Below, one piece after another: positions 36,732 to 48,981 of a stretch of 64,000 nt of DNA. The stretch is from Funneliformis mosseae (taxonomy: Eukaryota > Glomeromycota > Glomeromycetes > Glomerales > Glomeraceae). A model generated the notes under the pieces. It did no database searches and had not been told where the DNA came from. It saw only the letters and a program-made list of their open reading frames with translations. The stretch's first letter is position 1; every line of letters begins with the position of its first letter. The stretch spans positions 1-64,000 of the forward strand of contig CAJVPP010000008.1 in the NCBI GenBank assembly GCA_910592005.1, given 5' to 3'. The translations under genes were made by a program, and so were the position numbers.

Positions 36732-37405
36732 TTATAAGTTGAACACATTGAGGAACTCGACAATGTCAAGTTCTCCCTTTTTAGGGCATCTCACCATATA
36801 CGCACGACCAACATCAGGATTTCCTTGAGAATGTCTCCACCACTGCATGGTGCTAGTTGTAAGTTGGCTGATGCATGAATGTAAGTTTTGGTGAGCCCCA
36901 CCATTCGGAGTCCTGACAAAGGAAAAGGCGGAATCAGATGGTGTGCCTTTTGGAAATGGTACACATCCTGGTTGGTCACGAATTACTAAAAAAAAAACCA
37001 AATTAGAAAGAACCTCAAAAAATTAATGATAAATACAAATAACCTTGATAATTTATAACATACATGCAACAAGTGCGTTTATAGCGTTAATTCCATGTAG
37101 GTTATTTCTATGGACTAACCCAGCCGAATTCCATTCTATGATTAATAAAGAGTCTTCGTATAATTCGTCGTTTTGAACGTTAGGGTCAGTTTTTTTCCGA
37201 AGAGCCCTCACTTCTTTTGCCCATTGGGAAATTAATTTCCTGTTTTCTTCATTAAATCTTTTGTCAAAATCTACAGGACAGCAATCATATCGTAGACAAA
37301 AGTTGTAATTAGTATAAAATAAATGCCTGCTATGTCCAAAAAATATTTCTCACCGGCGGATGATTTTCTAGAGAATATTTGCTTGAAGGTTTTTGAAAAA
37401 CTCAT
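36732..37405 (-). CDS. Tandem-family small protein, copy 2 (intact, longest)
   Basis: Three exons (37405-37354, 37270-37064, 36985-36732) give 170 residues. It has the same layout as copy 1: MSFSKTFKQIFSRKSSA, then ENRKLISQWAKEVRAL, IEWNSAGLVHRNNLHGINAI, RDQPGCVPFPKGTPSDSAFS, TMQWWRHSQGNPDVGRAYMV and a C-terminal VEFLNVFNL. The tryptophan and cysteine positions match copies 1 and 3. Function unknown; an intracellular location is suggested by the absence of a signal peptide. It is the best reference copy for the family because all splice borders (GTGAGA, GTATGT donors) are intact. Confidence 0.72.
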
Positions 37406-37472
37406 TTTTTTTTTTTTGCGTAATTTTTTAAACTATTAAAGTGGTTGGTTTTTATTTATATATCTCAAAATT

Positions 37473-37504
<32 letters not shown>

Positions 37505-38985
37505 TGATATCAAAAAAAAGAAAAGTAATAATAATAAAAAAATAATTTATCAAACTTTTATAGATTAACTGACGCAAATTTTCGTGTGAGAAAAATTACG
37601 AGTCTATTTGAAGAAAATTCTAGTATGATGGGGCTGTGCTTTTTGCAGGGAAACAACTTCAAGGAGATAAACTCAGCGGGGTAATCTTAGTGATTATTCA
37701 TGACTCAATGATTAGAAAAAATGAGACCGGATTATGGAGTGAACATTTCACTTTGTAAAGCCGAATCATGTATTTTTATTTTTTTCCTGAATTCCTTATA
37801 ATTAATGTATCAGGAATAATTTTTTCGAATGCACGGAATTTTTTAGTATCTAATGATAACGAAATTTAGTAAAGTCTTTCGCCTAATTAAAATAAAGAGC
37901 ATATTCATGCACCTTATAAAAAAGTAATGCATTTGAGATATTAATTCGAAAATTGTATTTTGTTCATCTCTGGGAAACCTTTATTTTTATTTTTTTTATT
38001 ATTCGAGCTGAGACTGATATTTTTTCCAGTTTAATAAAAAGTCGGAAGGAATTCTTCATATATTTGGACATTTTTTTGTTAAACTTAATTATTAATGGAG
38101 GAAAATCGTGCCAACTGCCACTTTGAGTGAGGTATTGAAATTAAGGGGACAATTTGTGGAACTCAAAAACTGCAAAATCAAAAATAATGGGAAGGTTGAG
38201 AGAGACTTCGTGAAATTGTTAAAATGAACGATGAATATCGAGCTCATTTAAAATGATGAAGCGGTACTTAACACGTTAAACGAAGACCTTTGCGAAATGT
38301 TCCGACCATTTATCAAAAAAAATAAATAAATAAATAAAAATAGAGATCCTATCAAAAAGCATTATCAGACTTAGCTGACGGTGTTTCCAGATTTTTTTCG
38401 TGTGGTACGTTGAAAGGCTTTAAAATCTTATGATGGAGTTAAAATCCCGTTTTGACAACACCCCATCAATTTACTGTCAATCGAAGCAACTAAATCAATT
38501 CGTACCTGTTAGAGTGAACATTTTCATTTCCGGTCCGAATGGACATGATCCTGTTGATTTCTCAAAAATGGGTTAGGCTAAGATGATTTGTCAAAGGCGT
38601 TGCCCAATGTGAGATCCAGTTCGAGCCATCATTGTCAAATCGTATGGTTATTGTAAGACGAACATTTGTTCGCTGAAAATTAAATGAATCCTGTTATAAA
38701 CGCAAGGTAACGAATTACTAAACTAGAAACAGAAAATTGAAGATTCATCACTGTGTTTTTTTATAAAATTAAACTTCCTTCTGTCAACAAAAACTTAGTA
38801 TATCCTAGGTTACTGACGTAGCAACTTTTAAATTTAAACATGATAACAAAAATAAATAAATAAATAAATAAAACATGGTTGTCGATAAAGTATAAATTGA
38901 TTTTATTTTCGCGCAAAGTATAAGCAAATTTTAATCAACGAGTTCATATTAACAAATTCTAAATATTAATTCCAGACTCAACTCA

Positions 38986-39663
38986 TTATACGTTGAACAC
39001 ATTGTTGAACTCAGAAATTACGAATTCTCCCTTTTTATGGCATCCCACCATATACACGTGATCAACATCAGGATTGCCTTGAGTATGTCTCCACCATTGA
39101 GCGGTGCTAGTTGTAAGTTGGCTGATGCATGAATATAAGTTTTGGTGAGCCTCACCATTCGGAGTTCTGACAAAGGAAAAGGCGGAATCAGATGATGTGC
39201 CATTTGGAAATGGTATACATCCTGGTTGGTCACGAATTACTAAAAAAAAAACCAAATTAGAAAGAATCCTCAAAAAATTGATGATAAATACAAATAACCT
39301 TGATAATTTATAAACATACATGCAGAAAGTATGTTTATAGCGTTAATTCCATGTTGGTTATTTCTATAGACTAACCCAGCCAGGTTCCATTTTATGATTA
39401 ATAAAGAGTCTTCATATAATTCGTCGTTTTGAACGTTAGGGTCAGGTTTTTTCGAAGAGCCCTCACTTCTTTTGTCCATTGGGAAATTAATTTTCTGTTT
39501 TCTTCAATAAATCTTTCATCAAAATCTACAGGATAGCAATCATATTGTAGAAAAAAATTGTAATTAGTATAAAATAAATGCCTGCTATGTCCAAAAATTA
39601 ATATTTCTCACTGGCAGATGATTTTCTAGGAAATATTTGCTTTAAGGTTCTCATAAAATACAT
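38986..39663 (-). pseudogene. Tandem-family small protein, copy 3 (frameshifted)
   Basis: Start (39663), splice borders and final exon (stop at 38986) correspond to copies 1-2. In exon 2, near 39450, one base is missing relative to copy 2: CAGGTTTTTTCGAAG here against CAGTTTTTTTCCGAAG. The frame leaves after VRALRKN and hits a stop within exon 2; the original frame resumes downstream (NDELYEDSLLIIKWN). The last exon is still open. Either a recent pseudogene or a sequencing error at a homopolymer. Confidence 0.65.
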
Positions 39664-41235
39664 TTTTTTTTGCGTAATTTTTTAAACTATTAAACATGGT
39701 TGTTTTTATTTATATATCTTAAAATTTTGTATTTTTTTTTCTTAAAAAAAAAATGATATCAAAAAAAAGAAAGTAATAATAATAAAAAATAAATTTATCA
39801 AACTTTATAGATTAACTAACGTAAGAAAAATTACAAGTTTATTAAAGAAAATTTTAGTAAGATTTGAATTGTGCTTTTTGCAGAGAAACAAAACTCAGCA
39901 GGGTTAATCTTAGTGATTTATTCATATCTCAATGATTAGAAAAATGAGATCAGATTATGGAATAAACATTTATTTCACTTTGTATGCTGAATTATGTATT
40001 TTTATTTTTTTTCTGAATTTCTTATAATTAATATATCAGGAATAATTTTTTCGAATATACAAAATATTTTTAGTATCTAATGATAATGAAATTTAATAAA
40101 GTCTTCGCCTAATTAAAATAAAGAACATATTCATGTGTCTTATAAAAAAGTAATAGCATTTGAGATATAATTTGAAAATTGCGTTTTGTTCATCTCTGAA
40201 CAACTTTATTTTATTTTTTTATTCTTCAAGTTGAGATTGATATTTTTTTCCAGTTTAATAAAAGTCAAAAGGATTTCTTCATATATTTGGACATTTTTTG
40301 TTAAACTTAATTATGAATGAAGGAAAATCATGTTAACTGCCATTTTGAGTGAGATATTAAATTAAGAGAACAATTTGTAAAACTCAAAAACTGCAAAATC
40401 AAAAATAATGAAAAGGTTGAAAGAGACTTTGTGAAATAGTTTAAATGAACAATGAATATTGAGCTCATTTAAAATGATGAAGCGGTACTCAATACATTAA
40501 ACAAAGATCTTTACAAAATGTTCTGACTATTTATCAAAAAAATAAACATAGAGATCCTATCAAAAAGCATTATCAGATTGATTCTCAGCTAAATTTGTTA
40601 ACTTTATAGCTTTAGCTAACAGTGTTTTCAGATTTTTTATGTGATACGTTAAATCATCATAAGAAGCTTTTAAAATCTTAAGTATTAAAATCCTGTGATA
40701 ATACCTAATAGCTAAAACAACACACATTTATTCATACCTGTTATTAGACATTTTTGATCTGATTAGATACAGTCCTGTTACTTTTCTCAATTAACTAGCA
40801 AAATGGGTAATAAGTTAAGAAATATGATTTTGTTAAGCGTTACCAATGTGCAATCCAGTTTTATTAATTGTATAGTTATTGTAAATATTAATACAATTTA
40901 TTTGGACGAACATTGCTCGCCAAATTCTGTTTTATAAAACATAAGGCAATAAATTTCTAAGTTTGAGAAAAATTAAAGATTCATCACCATATTTCTTTCT
41001 AACATTAAATTTCTTAACTTCCTAATAGTGAAAAAGCTCTCTTCTTCTAACAAAAACTTAGTATAACTGATTTTATATATTTATACATTCTAAGACATAT
41101 ATGAAAAATGTTCTAAAACTTTGAATTAAATAATCATGAGTTAATGATATAGCAACTTTTAGATTTATATTTTCAAGAAAAGTACAAACAATTCTTAATA
41201 ATGAATAAATTCTAAACGTTAACTTCAGACTCATT

Positions 41236-41885
41236 ATAAATTGAATATAATAGTATACTTGATAATATCAAATTTTCCTTTTTTAAAGCATCTCATCATA
41301 TACATACAACTAATGTCTAAAATGTCTTAAAAATGCCTAAACCATTAAGTGGTATTAGTTAAAAGTTGATTGATGCATGTTATTAAGTTTTGGTGAGCTT
41401 TCAATTAGAGTCTTAACAAAAAAAAGACAGAATCAGATGGTATACTATTTAATAGCAATGGTAAGCATCCTGTTATTCACAGGTTATTAATAAAATAAAA
41501 CTCAAATTAGAAAAATCCTCAAAAATTAATTATAATTACAAATAATAATAATTTATAAATATATATATAACAAGTATGTTTAAAGCGTTAATTCTGATCT
41601 AATTACTTTTATGGTCTAATCCATTCTATAATTAATAAAGAGTCTTTGTATAATTCATCATTTTACGTGTTAGAATCTTTTTTTTTGAAGAGTCCTCACT
41701 CCTTTTGCCAATTGGCAATTAATTTCCTATTTTTTCACTAAATCTTTTGTCACCAAAGTCTACAAGACAACAATCATATTATAGGTAAAAGTTATAATTA
41801 ATATAAATAAATGCTTGCTATATCCAAAAATAATATTTCTCACCAGTGGAAAATTTTTTAAAAAAAATCGAAGGTTCTTGAAGTT
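41236..41885 (-). pseudogene. Tandem-family small protein, copy 4 (transition-decayed)
   Basis: Alignable along its length to copies 1-3, including the regions for the final exon (41240-41470) and exon 2 (41590-41770), but with numerous transitions that create stops and destroy codons. CpG sites present in copies 1-3 are almost all lost. It lies at the edge of the CpG-poor transposon domain. Confidence 0.7.
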
Positions 41886-41890
41886 AAATA

Positions 41891-43037
41891 ATAAACCTTA
41901 TAGAAATATCAATAATAATAATAATAAATATAATTTAGGATTTATAAAACTTTTTATTAAATAAAAGATTTTCTTTGAACTGATATACTTAAACAAATTT
42001 TAAATTACACAAATTTATAATGTAAAATTATTTAATAAATATAAATCTACCGTATTACTATACATATAAATTAAACTATTTTATAACTATTAATAATCAA
42101 AAATACATATAATTATTACATTTTTTACATTTTTCATTTATTTTATCCCTTAGATTGTCTAGCAGGCAAATTTTGTTTACAAAGTAAAATATATAATTAT
42201 TATATGAAAAAATATAGTTTAGAATATATTTTATTAAATTTATTAGAAGATATTTTATTAAATTAAAAAGTTTTTTTTAAAATAACTCAATTTTAAAATT
42301 AAGTTTTTAAAGATTTCTTTAAAGTTTATATATATAAATCAATTGAATTACTTCACTACTAATAAAAATCATAAAATTTCTTAATAAATTATAAATTTGT
42401 AATAATTAAAATTATCTTTTATGATAAATTTTTAATATATATTATAATTATTGTTATAAAAGAAAAATTTTTATAAAATTGTCAAAGTTTAATGATAAAA
42501 GTTTTTAAAATTACAAATTTTAATTTATAAATAATTAGATTTATTTTGTAATTAAAAAAATAAATTTATTATTTATTAAATATCTAACAGGTAAATTTGC
42601 TTGTAAATTTAAAAAAAAGTATTAATTTTTTCATAAGATATTAAATATTAATTTTAGTAATACTACAATTTTAAATATAAATGAAAAAAAATTGTTAAAA
42701 ATAAAAATTTTTATTTGTTTGATTATTAATTTAATTTTTGATATTTATTTATTCAGAAAGTGGTCATATTATATAAATCCCTTTATCTGAATTTTTAACA
42801 AATTTAACAAAAAAAATTTTTTTCTGAAATGTAATAGAGGTAATACAATACAAAGAAAAATGCTATATATACTTATATTTATGAATTTCAGATTTAAAAA
42901 ATAATATTATACCATAGAGCCTAATCTTTGAAATGCAAAAAATAAACAACTTAACGTGAATAGTAATATCATTACCGAATTTTATTCTACCCTTAAAGTG
43001 TTTGTCCATTTCACATATAATCTACAAGAAAAAATTC
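41891..43037. other. AT-rich, CpG-poor interval
   Basis: No gene recognised. A pair of related direct segments occurs at about 42158-42183 and 42586-42611 (TCTAGCAGGCAAATTTTG and TCTAACAGGTAAATTTGC), suggesting an old repeat whose limits I cannot define. Confidence 0.5.
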
Positions 43038-43254
43038 TAGGGATGTTAAAAAGTCCTATGTGACTAGGTCTTAAACAGTCCTACAAAATCCGATCCAGTT
43101 CAAGTCCTTTGAACTATAGGACTGTAGTCCTATAGAAATTAGGATTTGTGGTTCTAGAACTGCAATCCTATAGAAATTAGAACTTGCAGTCCTAGAACTG
43201 CGATCCTATAGAAATTAGAATTTGCAGTCCTAAGACTGCGGTCCTATAGAAAAA

Positions 43255-43680
43255 TAATTGTTCAAATCGAATGATTCGTCATCGTTCTTCTTAAATAATT
43301 TTTTTATTGTTCAAGTTAAAAGATTTATCATCGTTCTTTTTAAACAATTTTTTTTATCATTTAAGTTGAAAGATTCATCATCGTTCTTTTTGAACAATAT
43401 TTTTATCATTAAAGTCGAATGATTCTTCATTATTCTTCTTAAACAATTTTTTTATCATTAAAGTCGAACAATTCCTCATCGTTCTTCTTAAACAATTTTT
43501 TTATCGTTAAAGTCAAACAATTCCTCATCGTTTTTTTGAATGATTTCTTTTATTGTTCAAGTCAAACGATTCCTTATCGTTCTACTAGAATAATTTCTTT
43601 TATCATTTAAGTTGAACGATTCATAATCGTTCTTCTTGAATGATTATTTTTTTGTTTATTTAAGTCAAACGATAAATTTT
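43255..43680. repeat. Left palindromic minisatellite of the hAT element
   Basis: About eight ~50-bp units carrying AACGATT...ATCGTTCTTCTT with T-rich linkers. The sequence is very similar to the array at 1600-2290 although the terminal motifs of the two elements differ. Confidence 0.8.
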
Positions 43681-43999
43681 CTTCTTGTAAAAAAAAAAAG
43701 AATTAATCACTTTATATTTATTTACTAATAGTAATATTATATTTGATGTCTATTTCAGCATAAAAATAACATTTATAGCATTATAATTTTTAGTTAATAT
43801 AATAAAAATTTTATTTTTTTAAATATAAATAATAAATATAAAAAAGATAAAGTATATAATATAAATATAAAAAAAAAACTATATATATAATAAATATTAA
43901 CTGTCTATATACATATATATAAAATATATAAATTTAAAATTTTGTAAATTTATCAATCCAACTTTTCAAGCATAATGATGCTTTATTTTTTTTTAGATC

Positions 44000-45833
44000 T
44001 AATCTGTTTCTTATTTGGCTAATTATATTTTTAGCCAAACTAGAAGCTTATTCACTTGGTACACTTGTTGCTTGTATAGATAAATAATCTTTTGCCATAT
44101 ATATAAATGCAGAATATTTTGGATTTTGTTCTCTAGCTTTATACCAAGTTAAAGAATCAATATCCTCTTCAGGTAAATTTAAATAAGTTTCTAATATATT
44201 ATTATTATTATTATTATTTTGTAATGTTTTTTAACCTTTTTCTAAAATAATTTCTTGAAGAGGTATCTTCATTAACTAAAGCTTCTAAAGAAATATTAGT
44301 TATAATTATATTATGTTCATACTTTTTTTTAAAAGATTCTTTTACATTATTTATATCTATTTCATCAAAAGTTGATAATTTATGAGATGGATCAATTATT
44401 GAAGATATTTTTAAACTTTCTTTAAGATAATTCTAGTTTTCATATAATTTGTTATTTATTGCAATTGCAATAAGAGATAATGTTGTTGATAAATTTTTCA
44501 ATATTTTTGATTCAAGTAATTCTATAATAATTGTAAAAGCTATACGTAAATCTCCTTGTGTAAGATATGATAAACCAGATATAAGTTTAGTAGCTTTATA
44601 TATTAGTTCTATTAATATACAAATATTCTATTATATATTTTTATAATATTAATATTTTATTAATAATATTTTTAAAAAAACAAAAATACTTACATCAATA
44701 TTATACCAATCTTCATTTTGTTGAATATATATTTTTTAGTTGATTATTACTAGCAATTAAAATATCTGTCATATTTTTAATTCTACAAAGTTTTTGAATT
44801 AATAAATATAAAAAATTTCACCTTGTTGGAACATCTATATCAGGTACAAGAAATGGTTAATTTTTCATTTTAAATATTTTTTTAAGCTTCTCAAAAAATA
44901 GTAATGAATTTCAAATTTTGTTAGCAAATTTTTTAGCTTTTTTAATTGGTTCATTAATTAATTTTATATCTTCTTGAACTGCTATATTTAAAATGTAAGC
45001 AGCACATTTAAAATGCATAAATTCTATATTATTATAATTATTTACAGTATGCTTTTAAGAAGTTATCTAAATGCAATCATATTAGGAGCATTATCTATTG
45101 TAACAGCTAATAATTTACTTTTAAAATTATATTCTTTTAAAGTATTAAATATATTTTCAGCAATAGCTATTCCAGTATATCTTTTGTAAATAAGTATAAA
45201 ATCAAAAAGAATATTTTTATATATCATTTTTCATTAATCTAATGTAATATAACTGAAAAATAAGCTTGATTTGTACATACTGTTCATATATCTGTTGCAA
45301 TAGAAAATTTTTGTTCTAAAGATGATATTAAATTACAAATAATTCTTTTTTGTTAATTAAAAATTTCGCCAATATTATGTGAAACTGTTTGTCTTATTAG
45401 TAATTTATATTTAGAATTTAAAATAAATAATAGGAATTTAAATTCTTTATTTTTAACTACATTAAATGGTTATTGATCACTAATAATCCAACTATAAATA
45501 TGATAATTAATTAATTTAATTCTATTAATATCATTTTCAGAATAAGAAATAATGTTTTTTTGTCCTTAATTAATTTGTTTATAAATATCTGCATGATTTT
45601 TTCAAAGTATCTTTTAGTAGTGCTAATTTTAGTATTTTTTGAAAAAAGTTTTGGCAGATTGAATATAATATAGCATTATTACTCATTTCAAAAAATTTTC
45701 TTATGGGATAGCTAGCTTTTTGTTTCTTTTTCTGTTAAAGTTTAGCATTTTTAGAAATAATGCTATCACATTCTGTAAGTACTTCAGAAATTAAAGAAAT
45801 ATTATCACTAATAGGAATGTTAATATTAGACAT
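44000..45833 (-). pseudogene. hAT-family transposase pseudogene
   Basis: On the minus strand from an ATG at 45833 (MSNINIPISDNISLISEVL) the translation follows a hAT transposase with many stops and shifts. KEFKFLLFILNSKYKLLIRQ and FSIATDIWTVCTNQAYFSV mark the catalytic-domain start. Near the end (44175-44000), ETYLNLPEEDIDSLTWYK, NPKYSAFIYMAKDYLSIQ and ATSVPSE form the hAT C-terminal dimerisation region. No active element is possible from this copy. It links the surrounding terminal repeats to the hAT superfamily. Confidence 0.78.
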
Positions 45834-46339
45834 ATTTAAATAGATTTTAAAAAAAAAAATAAATAAATAAAAAATTTATGGAAGTATTAATAAAAATTAA
45901 AATTTTAAAAAATATAAAAAATTAAAAATAAATAAAAACAAATAAACATTTATTACATAATATAATAAAATTCAATTATGCAATACATTTTTTTTCTTAA
46001 ATCAATATACTTTAGGTAATAATTATTAATTTTATTCTAAATTAAGAAATTATAAACGAAATCAATTTTATAACAAAAATTTCCTTATTAAGAAAAAACA
46101 ACTAATCTAAAGTACTTGAAAATAGATTTTTAATGTTAAATTTAAAAAATATATCAAGCATTTTTTATTTTGAGGAAATAAAATACTAGTGATAATTTCT
46201 TGCAAAATAATAATAAGCTTAGAAAATGATGTGCTTTATTAGTATTAAATTCCTGTAAAATAGAATAAATTAGTTAATGAACTTAGTGTAACAAAATTAA
46301 ACTTATCTCCTAAATTTTATTATTTTTCAAGAAAATTTA

Positions 46340-47020
46340 AAAAAAACAATTAATTATCATTCAAAAAGAACAAGTTTACATCATTCTAGTTAAACGATAT
46401 ATCTAATTCAAAAAGAATAATACATTATCATTCAAAAAGAATGATATATCATCATTTTAATTAAACAATCAATACATTATCATTCTAATTAAATGATATA
46501 TCATTATTCTAATTGAATGATGCATTATTGTTCTAATTGAACAATACATCATTCTAGTTAAATGATACATTATTGTTTTAGTTAAATGATACATCATCAT
46601 TCAAAAGAATGACACTTCGTCATTCTAGTTGAATGATATATCATCGTTCAAAAAAAACAATACTTCATTATTCTAATTGAATGATTTTATATCATTTTTT
46701 CTTAATGATTTTTTTATCATTCAAGTCAAACTATTTATCATCATTCTTCTTTTTTTTATCATTTAAATCAAACGATTTATCATCGTTCTTCTTGGATGAT
46801 TATTTCTTTTATTGTCCAAGTCAGAACAATTTGATATCGTTCTTTTTAAATAATTATTTCTTTTATCATTTAAGTCAAACAATTCGTCATTATTCTTCTT
46901 AAACAATTATTTCTTTTATCATTCAAGTCAAAACAATTCATTATCATTCTTCTTGAACAATTATTTTTTTTATCGTTCAAGTCAAATGATTACTTATTAT
47001 ACTTCATGAACGATTATTTT
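46340..47020. repeat. Right palindromic minisatellite of the hAT element
   Basis: Two sub-arrays. 46340-46680 has tight alternating ATCATTCAAAAAGAATGAT-like units. 46680-47020 has ~55-bp units resembling the left array. Together they mirror the left side of the element. Confidence 0.75.
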
Positions 47021-47277
47021 TCTATAAGACTGAGTCCTAGGACTGCAAGTCCTAATTTTTATAGGATCACAGTCTTAGGACTGCAAATCTTAATTTCTAT
47101 AGATCGCAGTCTTAAGACTACAAGTCCTAATTTCTATAAGACCATGATCCTAGAACTGCAGTCTCAGGACCTAGTCCTAGAATCCAATTCTAAAACTCAA
47201 GTCCTATAAACTGGGTCTTCTTTAGGACTAGAAGTTTTGAAACTGAACTAGAATCAGACTGGATTTTAACATTCCTA

Positions 47278-48385
47278 GGAAATTCTTACTAACAGATTTA
47301 ACTTCTCTTATACGATATTCCAGTGGTAAAAAAAGAAAGCATCATAATGATGCATTATTACTTAATAAAAAGTAAAAATCTTTAAAAAAAAAATAACTAT
47401 TTTCTTTGATAGTTAGAATTAATTTTAATTTATACAGAGGAGTATTACTTTTATTATTTTCAATTAAGATCATTACTTAGTTTCTTTAATTTTAATTTAA
47501 GTAATTCATCTATTCTATTGATCTTTTAATTTCTTGTTTTTCTTTTCTAGATATTTAATTCTTTCTTTAAACTCTTTATCTTATTCAATAGTTCTTATTT
47601 TTATCTTTTACTTCACTTCTTAGATTTCTTTTGAAACTTGATTACTTCTTTCCTTTCAATTTTAAATACTTTTTCAATAACAGTTAACTCTTCTTGTAAA
47701 AAGTTTATTTGCTATTCATAAAAAGCAGACTGACTTATTTTCTTATCAAGTAAGAAGAGAAGTTTCTTTCCTTCTATATTTTCTTTGTATTTGATATAAA
47801 AATAAATATATCCATTAAGTATATCAAAATAATATCAGGTTTATAATCTACTACACCTATTATACTTTAATAATTTAACTTTTTTAAATTTTTCTTTATA
47901 TCTTTTATAAACTATATTATCTGTAATATATTTGCTATTCATTTTAATATAAATTACTATTTGATTAATAAACTTATTATTCTCTCCATAAATATTAAAG
48001 CAAAAATCACAAAATTTTTAATTTATTCTTTTTAAATCTAAAGTGTATAAGTTAGATCTCTCATTTATTATCTATTTACCTTTATTCTAGTAACTAATTC
48101 TTAAATTTGACATTTTTTACTTTTTACTATTGATGGAATTCAGTTTTTATTTTGTTTTTAATTGCTTAAATTTACTTTGCTTTTAGGTAAAGCAAATAAA
48201 TCCTTTTTAAATAAATGTAATTGATTTGCAAGGGTTTTTTTTTTTGATAAAGTTTTTATTTTGCAAATCTTTTTTGAAATTATCTTATTAGTTATTTTTA
48301 CCTTTTCTTTTTCTTGAACTAGTTTTCATTCTAATTTACTAATTTTTGCATTGTTATTTTTAATTATTTTACTAAAAATGTCTAA
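47278..48385 (-). pseudogene. Degenerate coiled-coil-type reading frame
   Basis: Minus-strand translation of about 48130-47450 gives a Lys/Glu/Ile-rich, coiled-coil-like chain with several stops (IYGENNKFINQIVIYIKMNS; KYKENIEGKKLLFLLDKKIS; LQEELTVIEKVFKIERKEV). Similar coiled-coil-like sequence resumes at about 49000-49250, on the other side of the Tc1 element. Family not recognised; probably a broken repeat-derived gene into which the Tc1 element inserted. Confidence 0.35.
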
Positions 48386-48981
48386 TATAGAAGGTTATCA
48401 AAAGTTTTTAAATGCTATTTTTAGTACGCAATTGATATATATAAAAGGTAATGTTTTATATATATTTATATTTGTTTATTTGTTTATTGCTTAAAATAAC
48501 ATTTTAACTTCAAATTTTCCTTTTCTCTTTTTTTTGCAACTTACAACTACAACTATAACAATGGAAAAATAATGAATTAACTGCAGAGCAAAATAGTATG
48601 ATAATTTTTTATCGTAAAAAATAGTGATTCATATAATAAAATTGCAAAAACTTTTGAATAAGGCAAAACAACAGTATATAACACATTGAAAAGGCATGCT
48701 AAAACTGGTTCTGCCTACCCTTTCTGATCTTAAAAGGGATGTTAAAATGCATAGAAATTGATTCTAAAAGGTGTAACTAAAAATTTAGTCAATAGTATAC
48801 TAGCACGAATTCAGGTGGTGATTGTGACAGAAGGTGGTCAATTAAATATTAGTTTAATAATACAAAATGTAGCCTTTAATACCCATAAAATAAAGTTACA
48901 ATATAGATTTTTATTGAGTTTTAAAAATTAAATATTATATATTACATAAAAATCGTTCAAAAACTTTGATAACCCTCTGTA
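48386..48981 (+). mobile_element. Internally deleted Tc1/mariner-like element (596 bp)
   Basis: The left end TATAGAAGGTTATCAAAAG at 48386 and the reversed right end TACAGAGGGTTATCAAAG from 48981 are inverted repeats with TA at the borders. The interior begins a Tc1-type transposase (see next entry) and then jumps to the non-coding right end, so the DDE catalytic part is deleted. It is a non-autonomous derivative. Confidence 0.75.
48574..48720 (+). pseudogene. Tc1-type transposase N-terminal helix-turn-helix remnant
   Basis: Translation in two frames reads ELTAEQNSMIIFYRKK, then SYNKIAKTFE-stop-GKTTVYNTLKRHAKTG, followed by SAYP. This is the first helix-turn-helix of Tc1 transposases, with one frameshift and stops. 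The catalytic domain is absent. Confidence 0.75.

Larger units (their letters stand above)
33480..41890. repeat. Four-copy tandem array of a 2.2-2.3 kb unit
   Basis: An anchor sequence AACTCAAAAACTGC (variant in unit 1) occurs at about 33530, 35859, 38162 and 40382, giving periods of about 2329, 2303 and 2220 bp. Each unit has the same order: broken frame on plus, then a three-exon gene on minus, then AT-rich spacer. Units 1-3 are well conserved. Unit 4 is recognisable throughout but has lost most C's by C-to-T/G-to-A change and is truncated near 41890. Approximate units are 33480-35820, 35825-38125, 38128-40347 and 40348-41890. Confidence 0.85.
43038..47277. mobile_element. 4.2-kb hAT element with decayed transposase
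   Basis: The ends are inverted repeats: TAGGGATGTTAAAAAGTCC at 43038 and, reversed from 47277, TAGGAATGTTAAAATCCAG. Flanking octamers AAAAATTC and GGAAATTC agree at 6 of 8 positions, as for an 8-bp hAT target duplication that has aged. Inside each end is a patch of about 47-bp repeats built from TAGGACT/AGTCCTA with CCTATAGAAATTAGAA (43100-43255; inverted at 47030-47165). Next come GAACGATT/AATCGTTC palindromic minisatellites (43255-43680 and 46340-47020). The centre carries a hAT-type transposase pseudogene on the minus strand. Confidence 0.8.
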
